Numbered from the stretch's first letter, positions 13,585 to 28,276 are shown. The stretch is 64,000 nt of DNA from Bin87 sp026710825 (GCA_965232815.1 OZ247427.1:2294001-2358000); one strand, 5' to 3'. Translations and numbers: made by a program. The notes: a model not told the origin generated them from the sequence alone.

Positions 13585-16500
13585 TTAGTTCACCTCCGAA
13601 GCAAAGAGATAGTCGTCTTCGCCGGGCAGTCCGAGGCTGGCGTCGTCCTGTTCTTCCTCTTCTTCCAAGCGTACGTTGAGGCCCAAGCTCTGGAGCTCTT
13701 TGAGCAGTACGTTGAAAGACTCAGGGATTCCGGGCTGACTGATGGGATTGCCCTTGACGATGGATTCATAAGTGTTGACCCGACCGGTAACGTCGTCGGA
13801 TTTGATGGTTAGAACCTCCTGAAGGTTATGGGCGGCGGAGTATGCCTCGAGAGCCCACACTTCCATTTCACCGAACCGTTGGCCGCCGAACTGGGCTTTG
13901 CCGCCCAGAGGCTGCTGGGTGATCATGGAGTAGGGACCGGTGGACCTGGCGTGAATCTTGTCTTCCACCAGGTGGATCAGCTTGAGCATGTAGATGCTGC
14001 CTACGGCGACCGGCTGGTCAAACGCTTCGCCCGACCTGCCGTCGTAGAGCTGGAATTTGGCGAAAGTGGGCGGAGATATCAGGCGCCGCCGGTGAACGTC
14101 CAACGCAAGCTGGTGCATTTCACCCATGGACAGGCCGTTGGGATTTTCGCCGGCCACATCACGGAGCCATAGATAGAGACAGGCTTCCCTGGCCTTTCCT
14201 GGCTGGTCTTCGTCGAAGATGGCTTCCGGGTCGAAACCCTGATCCTGAAGCCAATCGTGCACTATGGCGGGGTCTATGTTGCCGCCGGATTCTCCGTCAC
14301 TGCTGGCGGCAGCGGCTTGTTCGCCGAACCACCACCGTGCCAGGGAATCTTCGATGTGGTCGTCGTCGGCGCCTTCGAACACGGGTGTCAGGGCCTGGAA
14401 GTTGAGCCCACGGGCAGCCCAGCCCAGGTGGCTTTCCAGCACCTGTCCCAAGTTCATCCGGGAAGGCACGCCGATGGGATTCAGAATGATGTCAACAGGG
14501 GTGCCGTCGGAGAGGAAGGGCATATCCTCCTCGGGGAGGATGCGGGAGACCACGCCCTTGTTGCCATGGCGGCCGGCCATCTTGTCGCCAACCGAGATCT
14601 TGCGGGTCTGGGCGACCCAAACTCGGATGGCTTCGTTGACGTCCGGCGGCAGCGTGTCTCCGGGTTCCTCTTCGCTCCTTTTTTCGCGGCTGAGGGTTTT
14701 GACGGCGATGACCTTGCCCCTCTGGCCGTGGGGTACACGGAGGGAAGTGTCGCGGACGTCCTTGGATTTTTCGCCAAAGATTGCGCGCAGCAGGCGTTCC
14801 TCGGCGGTCATTTCGGTTTCGCCCTTGGGCGTTACCTTACCCACCAGGATGTCGCCCGGTCCGACGTCGGCGCCGATGCGGATGATTCCGCGCTCGTCTA
14901 GGTCCCGCAGGTTACCTTCGCCAACGTTGGGGATGTCGCGGGTGATTTCCTCGTCGCCCAACTTGGTGGAACGGCTCTCGACCTCGTACTTTTCAATATG
15001 CACAGAGGTGAATTGGTCGTCCTTCACCAAGCGTTCGCTGATGATGATGGCGTCCTCGTAGTTGTAGCCCTCCCACGACATGAAAGCGACCAGGACGTTC
15101 TGGCCGAGGGCCAACTCTCCGCCGTCGGTGGAGGAACTGTCGGCGAGGGCGTCGCCAACGTAGACATAATCGCCTTTTTGCACCATAGGACGCTGATTCA
15201 AACAGGTGCCCTGGTTGGTGCGGGCGAATTTGACCAAGCGGTGAGAGTGTTTTTGACCCGAGTCGTCGACCACGACGATCGCGTTGCCGTTGACGGAAAC
15301 CACCGAACCCTGTGCACGGGACAGCAGCACCTGACCGCTGTCGCGGGCCACCCGACTCTCGATGCCGGTTCCGACCAGCGGAGCCTGGGGCTGGAGCAGA
15401 GGAACGGCCTGCCGTTGCATGTTGCAACCCATGAGAGCGCGGTTGGCGTCGTCGTGCTCCAGGAACGGGATCAAGGCGGCAGAGACGCTCATGATCTGGA
15501 GCGGCGATACGTCGGCGAACTCGACGGTGGTTGGGGAGGCCAGACGGTAGTTGTCTCCCTCCCGAACTTCGACGAGGTCATCCGTGAACTGGTAAAGCTC
15601 GTCAAAGCTGGAGTTTGCCTGAGCGATCCGGAACCGCTCTTCCTGGTCCGCCGTGAGGTACTGCACGTTTTCGGGTCGAATGTCCACAAATGGGACGACG
15701 TCGATGACGGTATCGGGAGCCAGTCGCCCCAATCGGCGCATGTGGTCCGAGTCAATTACTTCGCCGGCATGAACGATGACTTCGCCCTTGCGAGTAGAGA
15801 CGTCATTGGCGACGACGTGCCCGATGGGATCGAAGTAACCCGGGAAACCAGGCGTCCTGCAATCGCTCAGCCAGAGTTGCCTGATGACAGGCCAGTAGGG
15901 GGTCTCGATGAACCCAAGCCGGTCGATGCGCGCGTACGCGGCCAGGCTGCTGAGCAACCCGATGTTCGCGCCTTCGGGAGTTTCGATGGGGCAGATCCGG
16001 CCGTAGTGCGAGGCGTGGACGTCTCGAACGTCGAAGCCGGCGCGTTCGCGGGTTAGTCCACCGCGCCCGAGAGCGGACAGGCGACGCTTATGGGTCAGTT
16101 CCGCCAACGGGTTGGTCTGATCCATGAATTGGGACAGTTTGTCGCCGCCGAAGAATTCGCGGATGGCGCCGGTAACCGGTCGGACGTTGACCAACTTGGC
16201 GGGTACCGCATCCTCCGGCTTCTCCAAGCGGCCGACGCGGTCCTGGAACATGCGGTGCATGCGGAGCAGTCCGATGCGGACCTGGTCGCGCATCAGCTCC
16301 CCGGCGACACGAACGCGCCGGTTGCCAAGGTGGTCGATGTTGTCCCGCGGATCTTCATTGCTGATGTGGTTCTCGATCAGGGCATAGAGGGTATCGATAA
16401 TGTCGTTAAGATCGAGAACGCGGCGTTCCGGCAAGGGTATGCCTGGCAAGTTCAGCTTGACCTTGTGCATATTGCCGTTGGGACCGGAGTTGATCTCGGT

Positions 16501-18144
16501 GACTACGCCCACGATCCAAGAGGCCCGGGCACGGACCGGCGTCAACTGCCAGCACTGCGTGGGCCCCTGGCTAACCCTTTCGGCGTAGATCAACTGGCCC
16601 GCTTCCACGATGCTGTGTTCGGCGATAAAGCGGTTTTTCAGGATGCTCAGTTCGCCGGATGTGATAGCGTCATCTGCGGCCACGCCAGCGGCAATCTGCT
16701 GCGTCGAGATTGCGACAGGATCTCCCAGGGTTTCGGTCACGAGAGATTGAACGCTCGCCTGCAACCCGTCGTCTTCCGAACCTTCGACTGCTGATAGAAG
16801 GGTGCCGGCATTGGCGGCGTCGAAGCAGGTCAGGTGGACGGGCACGGCCTCGTCGGACGCTTCCGCAAACAGATCCAACGGCTCGATGAGACGTTCGGCG
16901 TTGCGGATCAAATAGCCGTAGGTGATGAGGGCGTCGATGTCTCGCTCGGCGAGGATGCGCTGTTCGCTGCCGGATGCCTCGAAGACTTCAGCGGGGGAAA
17001 CGCCCTCGCCAGTTGTGCCATGTTGCTGGCGCACGAATTGCAGCACGGATTTCTGCGATTCGGTCAAAATCTGGGAGGCGGCGCGACCCAACCGCTGGTC
17101 GACCTTGATCCGTCCGACTTCACCAAGGTCGAAACGGCGACCGTCGAAGAAATGATTCATTACGAAAGTGCATGCCGCGTCGACCTGCACGGCCGGCTCG
17201 CCGGGGCGCAGCCATTTGTAGAGGTTGCGTTGAGCCAGTCCGATGCGGAAAGACTGTTCACGATTGTAATCTCGGTCGGGATGAATGCGATCCCACAGAG
17301 ACCTGAGCTCTTCTTCGCGGGGGTTGTAATCCCGATCGGGAGCGGGTTCGACGCCGCCCACAAAGGGCCGGCAGTCGTGATAGTCGATGTCAGAGAAAAG
17401 GGCACGCATTTCCTCAGCGTTAACGATGCCCAACGCGTGGAGGAACGTGGAGACGCCCATCCTGCGACGACGGTCGACGCTGACGGTGATCGTTTCCGGC
17501 AGGTTGCGTCGGCGCGCGTAGTAGTGGGTCCAGGTGGAAAGTTCGATGCGGGCGCCGCGGCTGGCGGAGATACGCCCCTTGTAATACCAGTTTTCGAGTT
17601 TGCCGCATTCGGGGCAAGCCGGGTCCTGCGACAATTCGCGTTCGTAGTAGACTCCGGGGGCGCGCTGTAGTTGGCTGACGAGGACTCGCTCGGCGCCGTT
17701 GATAATGAACGTGCCGGTGTCGGTCATCATGGGAACGTCGCCGAAGAAGATGTCGGACTCGGTTATTTCGCCGGTTTCCTGATCGCGCAACTGTGCTTTG
17801 ACGTACAAGGGTTGCGAAAAGGTGATCTCGCGCTCCCTGCATTCCTCAGGGGAATAAGGCGGATCGTCGAACCAGTGATCCAGGAAATAGAGTTCGAAGC
17901 GCTCGGCGCGTCGCGAAGCTTCGCCGTTGGCGAATCGCCGGGTGATCCCGGCGACGATCGGGGAGCAATCCCGGAACGTCTCCGCCAAACCATTGGTCTT
18001 GAACCAGTCAAAGGATTCAATCTGGCTGCGGATCAGGTTGGGCACGTCAAGGGCGTTGGCGATGTCGGAATCGGAATAGGTCTTGACGTCGCGGGCGGTT
18101 AAACCGCGATTGTTTCGGCCTGAGCGTTTACGGGTAAGCACCAT
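13585..18144 (-). CDS. rpoB: DNA-directed RNA polymerase beta subunit
   Basis: The chosen ATG (18144) gives 1519 residues. An upstream in-frame start at 18246 is unlikely, since AGGAG lies 12 nt before the 18144 ATG and the family begins there. The rifampicin region, including KLSQFMDQTNPLAELTHKRR and LSALGRGGLTRERAGF, falls near residue 668 and keeps the drug-sensitive D, H and S residues. It sits about 150 residues later than in E. coli because of an insertion after the KVDQRLGRAA block, at about residues 375-530. A second insertion around the flap/C-terminal part includes an acidic, Ala/Ser-rich stretch. The subunit forms the DNA/RNA channel together with RpoC, encoded 3 bp downstream. Confidence 0.97.
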   Translation of the reverse strand: MVLTRKRSGRNNRGLTARDVKTYSDSDIANALDVPNLIRSQIESFDWFKTNGLAETFRDCSPIVAGITRRFANGEASRRAERFELYFLDHWFDDPPYSPEECREREITFSQPLYVKAQLRDQETGEITESDIFFGDVPMMTDTGTFIINGAERVLVSQLQRAPGVYYERELSQDPACPECGKLENWYYKGRISASRGARIELSTWTHYYARRRNLPETITVSVDRRRRMGVSTFLHALGIVNAEEMRALFSDIDYHDCRPFVGGVEPAPDRDYNPREEELRSLWDRIHPDRDYNREQSFRIGLAQRNLYKWLRPGEPAVQVDAACTFVMNHFFDGRRFDLGEVGRIKVDQRLGRAASQILTESQKSVLQFVRQQHGTTGEGVSPAEVFEASGSEQRILAERDIDALITYGYLIRNAERLIEPLDLFAEASDEAVPVHLTCFDAANAGTLLSAVEGSEDDGLQASVQSLVTETLGDPVAISTQQIAAGVAADDAITSGELSILKNRFIAEHSIVEAGQLIYAERVSQGPTQCWQLTPVRARASWIVGVVTEINSGPNGNMHKVKLNLPGIPLPERRVLDLNDIIDTLYALIENHISNEDPRDNIDHLGNRRVRVAGELMRDQVRIGLLRMHRMFQDRVGRLEKPEDAVPAKLVNVRPVTGAIREFFGGDKLSQFMDQTNPLAELTHKRRLSALGRGGLTRERAGFDVRDVHASHYGRICPIETPEGANIGLLSSLAAYARIDRLGFIETPYWPVIRQLWLSDCRTPGFPGYFDPIGHVVANDVSTRKGEVIVHAGEVIDSDHMRRLGRLAPDTVIDVVPFVDIRPENVQYLTADQEERFRIAQANSSFDELYQFTDDLVEVREGDNYRLASPTTVEFADVSPLQIMSVSAALIPFLEHDDANRALMGCNMQRQAVPLLQPQAPLVGTGIESRVARDSGQVLLSRAQGSVVSVNGNAIVVVDDSGQKHSHRLVKFARTNQGTCLNQRPMVQKGDYVYVGDALADSSSTDGGELALGQNVLVAFMSWEGYNYEDAIIISERLVKDDQFTSVHIEKYEVESRSTKLGDEEITRDIPNVGEGNLRDLDERGIIRIGADVGPGDILVGKVTPKGETEMTAEERLLRAIFGEKSKDVRDTSLRVPHGQRGKVIAVKTLSREKRSEEEPGDTLPPDVNEAIRVWVAQTRKISVGDKMAGRHGNKGVVSRILPEEDMPFLSDGTPVDIILNPIGVPSRMNLGQVLESHLGWAARGLNFQALTPVFEGADDDHIEDSLARWWFGEQAAAASSDGESGGNIDPAIVHDWLQDQGFDPEAIFDEDQPGKAREACLYLWLRDVAGENPNGLSMGEMHQLALDVHRRRLISPPTFAKFQLYDGRSGEAFDQPVAVGSIYMLKLIHLVEDKIHARSTGPYSMITQQPLGGKAQFGGQRFGEMEVWALEAYSAAHNLQEVLTIKSDDVTGRVNTYESIVKGNPISQPGIPESFNVLLKELQSLGLNVRLEEEEEQDDASLGLPGEDDYLFASEVN

Positions 18145-18334
18145 AATATCGACACTCCTGGCGGGTTCGGGAGGGGTAAAGCGAAGCTGGCTGGCCCCTC
18201 GTGACGCTTGAACAGACACGACGAAACGGCCCGCTGACAACAGCAAGCCGAATCAAAGGTGGTTCAGGTCAGAGGGTGCAGGTGAAAAATCTGAGCAATG
18301 GCGACGACTATCATATTTAGTTAACAGTGTCAAT

Positions 18335-18364
18335 ATTGTACATGTCAACGTGAAGTTTTGTCAA
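18335..18364 (-). promoter_or_regulatory. rpoBC promoter
   Basis: On the minus strand TTGACA (18359-18364) and TACAAT (18335-18340) are 18 bp apart: a perfect -35 and a five-of-six -10. Transcription would begin near 18328, giving a leader of about 180 nt before the rpoB ATG. Two further TTGACA hexamers lie at 18343-18348 and 18328-18333, without good -10 partners. Confidence 0.65.
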
Positions 18365-18410
18365 TCGCCATCGGTCACACATCCAGCGGAATTTGACGTA
18401 TCCGACCGGT

Positions 18411-19826
18411 TTATCCACCGCCGGCCCGAACTTCCAAACTGGGTTTGGTCATCTCCTCGGGATTGAGAAGTTCGTCGAGTTCGGCTTCCGAGAGGGTGGT
18501 TTCAGCGCGGGCGACTTCCCGGATAGTTTGTCCGGTATCCGCGGCTTTCTTGGCAATCCCGGCGGCGGCGTCGTAACCGATGGACGGAGCCAGGGCGGTA
18601 CCCAGCATCAGTCCCTTCTCGACCATGGCCGGCCCGGTGTCGGTGGCCGTAATGCCGACGACGCACTGCTCGGCGAAGTTGCTGGCGGAGGCCGCCAACA
18701 AAGAAACCGACTGGAGCAGATTGTACGCCGCCAAAGGCATCATCGTGTTGAGTTCGAAATAACCGCCGGCGCCGGCGAGGGCAACTGCGGCGTCATTGCC
18801 GACCACCTGAGCGGACACCTGGATGACAGACTCCGAGATGACCGGGTTCACTTTACCGGGCATGATGCTGCTTCCCGGCTGGACTTCGGGGACGTTGATC
18901 TCACCTAGCCCGGCACGGGGGCCGCAACCGAGGAACCGAATGTCGTTGGCGATTTTGTGCATGCTGATGGCCACGGTCTTGAGCTGACCGCTGGCTTCCA
19001 CGATCCCGTCGAGCGTTGACTGAGCCTGGAAGTGGTTGCCGGTTTCCCTGATGTTGACGCCGGTCATCTGGGACAATCTGGCGCAGGTGCGGCCAGATGA
19101 CTCGGGATGCGTGTTGACTCCGGTGCCGACCGCGGTGCCGCCCAGAGCCACCTCGGCGAGGGCTTCCTCGGCGCGGCGGACCCGGGCCACGCTGTATGCC
19201 GCCTGGCCGGCGTATCCTGAAAACTCCTGTCCCAGACGCACCGGGGTGGCATCCTGCAGGTGGGTGCGACCGGTTTTCACGATGGGCCAGAACTCGTCGG
19301 ACTTTTGCTGCAACGCGGCGCGCAGTTCTTCCAAAGCAGGAATGAGCTCTTCCTTCATGCCCAGAAGCGCTGCCAGGTGGATGGCGGTGGGTATCACGTC
19401 ATTGGACGACTGGCCCAGGTTGACGTGGTCGTTGGGATGCACCAAACGGGAACCCAGGTCGCCGCCCAGAATCTGGCTGGCACGGTTGGCGATCACTTCG
19501 TTGGCGTTGGTATTGGTCGAAGTGCCCGAGCCGGTTTGGAAGATGTCCAGCACGAAGTGGTTATCATGCATGCCGTCGGCGACTTCCTGGGCGGCCTGAA
19601 TGATGGCGTTGCCGATGGTGGGGTCCAGCACCCCGAGGTCCATATGGGTCTGCGCGCAGGCCAATTTGATGAGGCCAAGAGCGCGGATAAACTGCCGCGG
19701 GAAGCGCAGGTCGCTGATCGGGAAATTCAGCACGGCCCGCATGGTGGATGCACCGTAGAGCGCATCGGCGGGGACCTGCATTTCACCCATTGAGTCGCGT
19801 TCGATTCGAGTGTTGGGGCTGGTCAT
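18411..19826 (-). CDS. fumC: Class II fumarate hydratase
   Basis: A 471-residue enzyme that hydrates fumarate to malate in the citric acid cycle. It shows the superfamily signature GSSIMPGKVNPV; the glycine after P fits fumarase, whereas aspartase usually has alanine. Other family blocks are GSGTSTNTNANEVIANRA and VHPNDHVNLGQSSNDVIPTA. The length is typical (460-470). It is oxygen-stable and iron-free by family. The start at 19826 matches the family N-terminus (ERDSMGEMQVPADALYGA). It is transcribed alone between the rpoBC promoter region and the GMC oxidoreductase gene upstream on the same strand; the 98-bp gap to the latter leaves co-transcription possible. Confidence 0.95.
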   Translation of the reverse strand: MTSPNTRIERDSMGEMQVPADALYGASTMRAVLNFPISDLRFPRQFIRALGLIKLACAQTHMDLGVLDPTIGNAIIQAAQEVADGMHDNHFVLDIFQTGSGTSTNTNANEVIANRASQILGGDLGSRLVHPNDHVNLGQSSNDVIPTAIHLAALLGMKEELIPALEELRAALQQKSDEFWPIVKTGRTHLQDATPVRLGQEFSGYAGQAAYSVARVRRAEEALAEVALGGTAVGTGVNTHPESSGRTCARLSQMTGVNIRETGNHFQAQSTLDGIVEASGQLKTVAISMHKIANDIRFLGCGPRAGLGEINVPEVQPGSSIMPGKVNPVISESVIQVSAQVVGNDAAVALAGAGGYFELNTMMPLAAYNLLQSVSLLAASASNFAEQCVVGITATDTGPAMVEKGLMLGTALAPSIGYDAAAGIAKKAADTGQTIREVARAETTLSEAELDELLNPEEMTKPSLEVRAGGG

Positions 19827-19924
19827 GTTCTAGTGCCGTCCTTGGAGAGAGGTTGTGGAGGATAAGTTGCCCGGTTGGGCCGACCGGGCCCAATCGGGTA
19901 GTCAGGTTCGTAGCAGGGCAGCGT

Positions 19925-21475
19925 TCATTTGCCGTCCTTGATGAATTCAGCAACGCGTTCCGCGATCATGATGGTGGTCGCGTTGGTGTTCGCGCGGATC
20001 ACGTCGGGCATGACCGAAGCATCCACCACGCGTATGTTCTGCATGCCGTAGACATGGCAGTACTGATCCACCACCGCATCCAGATCCGAACCGGGACCCA
20101 TCTTGCAGGTACCGGACGAATGATGTTGGGTATAGGCATTACGCAGCATCCACTGGTCGAGGGCGGCGTCGGACGCCAGGTCATCGTCGGTGGGTGAGAG
20201 CCGTTCCGAGATGAATGCGCGGAACGTGGGCTGCTCGGCGATCTCCAAACCGAGTCGCACGGCGGCCCGAAGGCGCTGGCGGTCGACAGGATCTGACAGG
20301 TAGTCGTAGAAAATGTCGGGCTGCACGTGCGGGTCTGTGGAAGCCAGGCGCAGCCGACCGGCGGTGGTTGCGTTCTGCAAAGCGGCGCTGAAGCCGAAGT
20401 GGAAATCATCGGTCTCAATGTTCACGCTGGCGGGCCGGTGTTCGCTGGTCATCAGTATGGGGGACAACTGGATGTCGCCGCGGGTGCCGGTGCCATCGGG
20501 ACTGTAGCGCAGGGCGATCTGGATGCTGGGCGCGTCCAGTTCCGGCGGGTCGCCGACGCCCCGGAACAGGCTGAACACAGCGGGATGATCGCGCAGGTTC
20601 TCGCCGACGCCGAAAAGTTCGTGAACGATGGGGATGCCCATCTCCCTGAGGTGGTCGGTTGGGCCGACGCCCGACAGCAGCAGGATCTGCGGAGAGGCGA
20701 TTGCGCCACCGCTGAGGATGGTCTGCTCGCCATAGATCTCAAATACTTCGCCACCGCTCTCGGCCTCAACCCCGATGGCCTGCTTGCCGTCGAACAGGAT
20801 GCGGCGAACCACGACGTTGCCACGGACGGTAAGGTTCAGCCGGTGGCGCGCCATGGAGAGGTAGGTGAGAGAGGTGCTCATCCGGACGCCATCGATGTTG
20901 TTCAGAGGGCGCGCCGCGACTCCGTTGGAATCAGGGTGGTTCTGGTCGTGGTCTTCAGGGAAACCCAGGGCCCGGCAGGTGTCGTAGAAAGCCTCGGCTA
21001 CGGGGAGCCATTCCTCGCGTTTGTAGCGGCGCACCGGTATGGGCCCGCTGTCGCCGTGGAAATCGTCGCCCGGGAAATCCAGGTCGTTCTCCAGGCGTCG
21101 AAAGTAGGGGAGCACCTTGGTGAACGACCATTCGTCGTTTCCCCAAACAGCCCAGTTGTCATAATCCTCGGGTACGCCGCGGAAGAGGACCTGACCGTTG
21201 ATGCTGCTGGACCCGCCCATCGCCTTGCCGCGGGGGATGATGATGGGTTCTTCCTGTTGGGGCGTGCCCTTTGCGTTGTAACTCCAACTGTGGGGCCCGT
21301 AGGCGGACCGCCAAACGTTGTTTCCCTCTTTGAGGTCAATGGGAAGATGTTCAAAGTCGGGGTAGTCAGGCCCGGCCTCGAGCAGCAGCACAGAAACGTT
21401 GGGATCCTCGGTGAGCCGTGATGCCAGGGTGCAACCGGCTGAACCTCCACCGACTATTATGAAATCGTAGCTCAT
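19925..21475 (-). CDS. GMC-family FAD-dependent oxidoreductase (choline dehydrogenase-like)
   Basis: A 516-residue flavoprotein of the glucose-methanol-choline family. The FAD dinucleotide fold opens at residue 5 with FIIVGGGSAGCTLASRL, and the GMC signature is GKAMGGSSSINGQVLFRG. The catalytic histidine region near the C-terminus reads YTQHHSSGTCKMGPGSD. The family oxidises alcohols, including choline, sugar alcohols and long-chain alcohols; many Chloroflexota carry large sets of them and the substrate cannot be named here. No secretion signal is seen, so it is probably cytoplasmic or loosely membrane-associated. It is the gene upstream of fumC on the same strand. No BetB or choline transporter neighbours support the betA name, so none is given. 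Confidence 0.9.
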   Translation of the reverse strand: MSYDFIIVGGGSAGCTLASRLTEDPNVSVLLLEAGPDYPDFEHLPIDLKEGNNVWRSAYGPHSWSYNAKGTPQQEEPIIIPRGKAMGGSSSINGQVLFRGVPEDYDNWAVWGNDEWSFTKVLPYFRRLENDLDFPGDDFHGDSGPIPVRRYKREEWLPVAEAFYDTCRALGFPEDHDQNHPDSNGVAARPLNNIDGVRMSTSLTYLSMARHRLNLTVRGNVVVRRILFDGKQAIGVEAESGGEVFEIYGEQTILSGGAIASPQILLLSGVGPTDHLREMGIPIVHELFGVGENLRDHPAVFSLFRGVGDPPELDAPSIQIALRYSPDGTGTRGDIQLSPILMTSEHRPASVNIETDDFHFGFSAALQNATTAGRLRLASTDPHVQPDIFYDYLSDPVDRQRLRAAVRLGLEIAEQPTFRAFISERLSPTDDDLASDAALDQWMLRNAYTQHHSSGTCKMGPGSDLDAVVDQYCHVYGMQNIRVVDASVMPDVIRANTNATTIMIAERVAEFIKDGK

Positions 21476-21595
21476 GACAATCCTCGTCGAATATCGCTAA
21501 CGGTCGAATAATGGCAATGCCCTGGCCGGTCCACACGGACGACTGGGCGGAAACAGAAAGGTTTCTGAGGTCCCCCTGCGTAGTTGGGACAGGAG

Positions 21596-21982
21596 TCACA
21601 AATCGCAACAATCCAAAAGACAGTTGAAGAAATCCAGGTCGTCGATTCCGTCCAGCGGCACGTCGTGGACGTCGGCGAGGTGCTTCATGATACGGGGTGT
21701 ATTCATGGGGACCAGCAAAGCCGTGGCGTTGATGCTCACGATGCCGATCATGCGGTAATCCTGGTAGCGTCCGCCGGCCTGGTCCTGCTGGTCGCATTGT
21801 AGGCAACGCACGGTGATCTGGTCATCGCGGGCGTCGTATATCAGTCGGATGACAGCAGAATCGTGAAGACTGGCGTCAAACATTTGGCCGTTGCCAAAGC
21901 GGTCGGGTCCGATTGCTTCCGAAACGAGGGAATTTTGCCAGCCGTCGGGGGGATAGACTACCCGATTGCTTTGCTGGGGCAT
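21596..21982 (-). CDS. Hypothetical protein with C-terminal CLLDCC motif
   Basis: A small protein of 128 residues if started at the ATG at 21982. That ATG is preferred over a GTG 9 nt upstream because GAGGTGG lies 6 nt before it. No known family is recognised. Cysteines occur as CLQC in the middle (RCLQCDQQDQAG), possibly half of a zinc site, and as CLLDCC at the end. The middle and C-terminal part (MIGIVSINATALLVPMN and HLADVHDVPLDGIDDLDFF) reads like a folded domain rather than noise. It stands between gltD and the GMC gene on the same strand, 157 bp after gltD and about 120 bp before the GMC gene. Confidence 0.5.
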   Translation of the reverse strand: MPQQSNRVVYPPDGWQNSLVSEAIGPDRFGNGQMFDASLHDSAVIRLIYDARDDQITVRCLQCDQQDQAGGRYQDYRMIGIVSINATALLVPMNTPRIMKHLADVHDVPLDGIDDLDFFNCLLDCCDL

Positions 21983-22087
21983 TGTTTCCACCTCATCCCT
22001 GTTTATGCCAAGTGGTCCCGATGATTTTATCGCATTCGGCGCGGGCGCGTCAGGATCGTATGAGGTGAGAGTCCAATATACACATCA

Positions 22088-22107
22088 GGGCGGGTGAAAT
22101 CCCGCCC
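22088..22107 (-). terminator. Hairpin downstream of gltD, possible terminator
   Basis: GGGCGGG, loop TGAAAT and CCCGCCC form a perfect 7-bp stem about 30 bp beyond the gltD stop. No T-run follows on the minus strand, so it may act with Rho or only protect the mRNA end. Confidence 0.4.
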
Positions 22108-22138
22108 CGCCCGGCATCGACGATCATATCTCAAGGGA

Positions 22139-23590
22139 TCATGCCGCAGTGGTGGAGCGGGGCAAGTGTGATACGCCGGAGGACAGGTAGCGATCAATTC
22201 CCAGGGCGACATCGCGACCTTCCGCGATTGCCCACACCACCAAAGACTGGCCGCGAACCATGTCTCCGCCGGCAAACACGCCGGGCACGGATGTCATCTT
22301 GTTGTCGTCAACCTGCACGTTGCCGCGGGCATCCAGATCCACACCGAGTTGTTCCAGCATGCCGCCGTGTTCGGGATGGAGGAAACCCATAGCCAACAGC
22401 ACCAGGTCCGCGTCTACCGAGAACTCACTGCCGGGAACCTCCGACATCTGGAACCGTCCGTTCTCGCCCCTGGTCCAGTCAACGCGAACGGCGTGCAGTT
22501 TGTTGACCAGTCCGTTTTCCCCGCTGAGGGACTTGGTGAGAATGTTGTAGTCCCGAACCCCGCCCTCTTCATGGGCGCCCGATGTTCGCAGGATCATGGG
22601 CCAATCCGGCCACGGATTGTCATCCGGGCGAGTCTCCGGTGGTTCGGGCAGCAGTTCAAACTGATGGACTATCTCTGCGCCCTGGCGATGGGCGGTGCCG
22701 AGACAGTCGGCGCCGGTATCACCGCCGCCAAGGATAATCACGCGCTTGCCTTCGGCAGTGATCTGGTTATCGACGTTCTCGCCGGCCAGGGTGCGATTTT
22801 GTTGGGGCAAATAATCCATTGCGAAGTGGACGCCATCGAGTTCGCGGCCGGGCACGTCCAGGTCGCGGGCCTGGGTCGAACCTCCGGTGAGGCAAACCGC
22901 GTCGTATTCGCGGAGCAGTTGCTCGGCCGGCAAGTTGACGCCGACGTTTACGCCGGTACGGAACTGTATCCCCTCGGCTTCCATGAGGGCAACGCGGCGC
23001 TGCACGACCGATTTTTCCAGCTTGAAATCGGGGATGCCCAGCATCAGGAGGCCGCCGATATAGTCAGCGCGTTCGAGGACGGTGACGGTATGTCCCGCAC
23101 GGTTCAGTTGCTGGGCGGCGGCGAGTCCGGATGGCCCGCTGCCCACGACCGCAACGTTCTTTCCGGAGCGAGTCGCCGGCGGCGCCGGTTTGATCCATCC
23201 TTGCTCGAATCCTCGATCGCTGATTTCCTTCTCGATGTACTCAATGGTGACGGGATCAGCGTTGATACTGAGAACGCACGATGCTTCGCAGGGCGCGGGA
23301 CAAATTCGCCCGGTGAACTCAGGGAAATTGTTGGTGCTCAACAGGATTTCCAGCGCCTTCTGCCAGTCTCCCAGGTATACCTGATGGTTGAAATCCGGGA
23401 TGACGTTGCCCAAAGGGCAGCCCATGTGGCAAAACGGAACGGCGCAGTCCATGCACCTGCCACCCTGTTCGGTGGCTTGCTGGTCGGTCCACCGGTGGTA
23501 GTATTCTCGATAGTCTCCGACTCGCTGTGCCGGCGGGCGACGGTCCGGTCCGTAACGCCCAAATTCCATAAATCCGGTGACTTTCCCCAT
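22139..23590 (-). CDS. gltD: Glutamate synthase (NADPH) small subunit
   Basis: A 483-residue subunit that feeds NADPH electrons to GltB for glutamate synthesis. N-terminal iron-sulfur cysteines are in CMDCAVPFCHMGCPLGN and CPAPCEASC. Next comes the FAD fold, with VAVVGSGPSGLAAAQQL near residue 150, and an NADPH fold with IILGGGDTGADCLG. The length is normal. It starts 2 bp after the gltB stop, so the two subunits are co-transcribed and translationally linked. The product works in the cytoplasm in ammonium assimilation. All four N-terminal motifs look intact and no frame damage is seen. Confidence 0.96.
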   Translation of the reverse strand: MGKVTGFMEFGRYGPDRRPPAQRVGDYREYYHRWTDQQATEQGGRCMDCAVPFCHMGCPLGNVIPDFNHQVYLGDWQKALEILLSTNNFPEFTGRICPAPCEASCVLSINADPVTIEYIEKEISDRGFEQGWIKPAPPATRSGKNVAVVGSGPSGLAAAQQLNRAGHTVTVLERADYIGGLLMLGIPDFKLEKSVVQRRVALMEAEGIQFRTGVNVGVNLPAEQLLREYDAVCLTGGSTQARDLDVPGRELDGVHFAMDYLPQQNRTLAGENVDNQITAEGKRVIILGGGDTGADCLGTAHRQGAEIVHQFELLPEPPETRPDDNPWPDWPMILRTSGAHEEGGVRDYNILTKSLSGENGLVNKLHAVRVDWTRGENGRFQMSEVPGSEFSVDADLVLLAMGFLHPEHGGMLEQLGVDLDARGNVQVDDNKMTSVPGVFAGGDMVRGQSLVVWAIAEGRDVALGIDRYLSSGVSHLPRSTTAA

Positions 23591-23592
23591 TA

Positions 23593-28134
<4,542 letters not shown>

Positions 28135-28248
28135 AGCCGTACCCTGCATCCAGAATAAAAGAAAAAGCGCCCACAGATCACAGGGTAGAAATCCTGATAC
28201 TGTCGGGGCAGCGCGGCGTACCGGCACCGCCGGAAAAATGACTTGTGT

Positions 28249-28276
28249 AATATATCACAATCGACGGGGATTGCAA
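28249..28276 (-). promoter_or_regulatory. gltBD promoter
   Basis: On the minus strand TTGCAA (28271-28276) and TATATT (28249-28254) are 16 bp apart. The predicted start is near 28242, giving a leader of about 108 nt. The -35 hexamer is a palindrome and is shared with the opposite promoter for rsfS. Confidence 0.55.

Noticed and set aside
28135..28248. gltB leader with a T-rich tract considered as an attenuator or riboswitch
   Set aside because: No stable stem precedes the T-rich stretch and no known riboswitch core was recognised.
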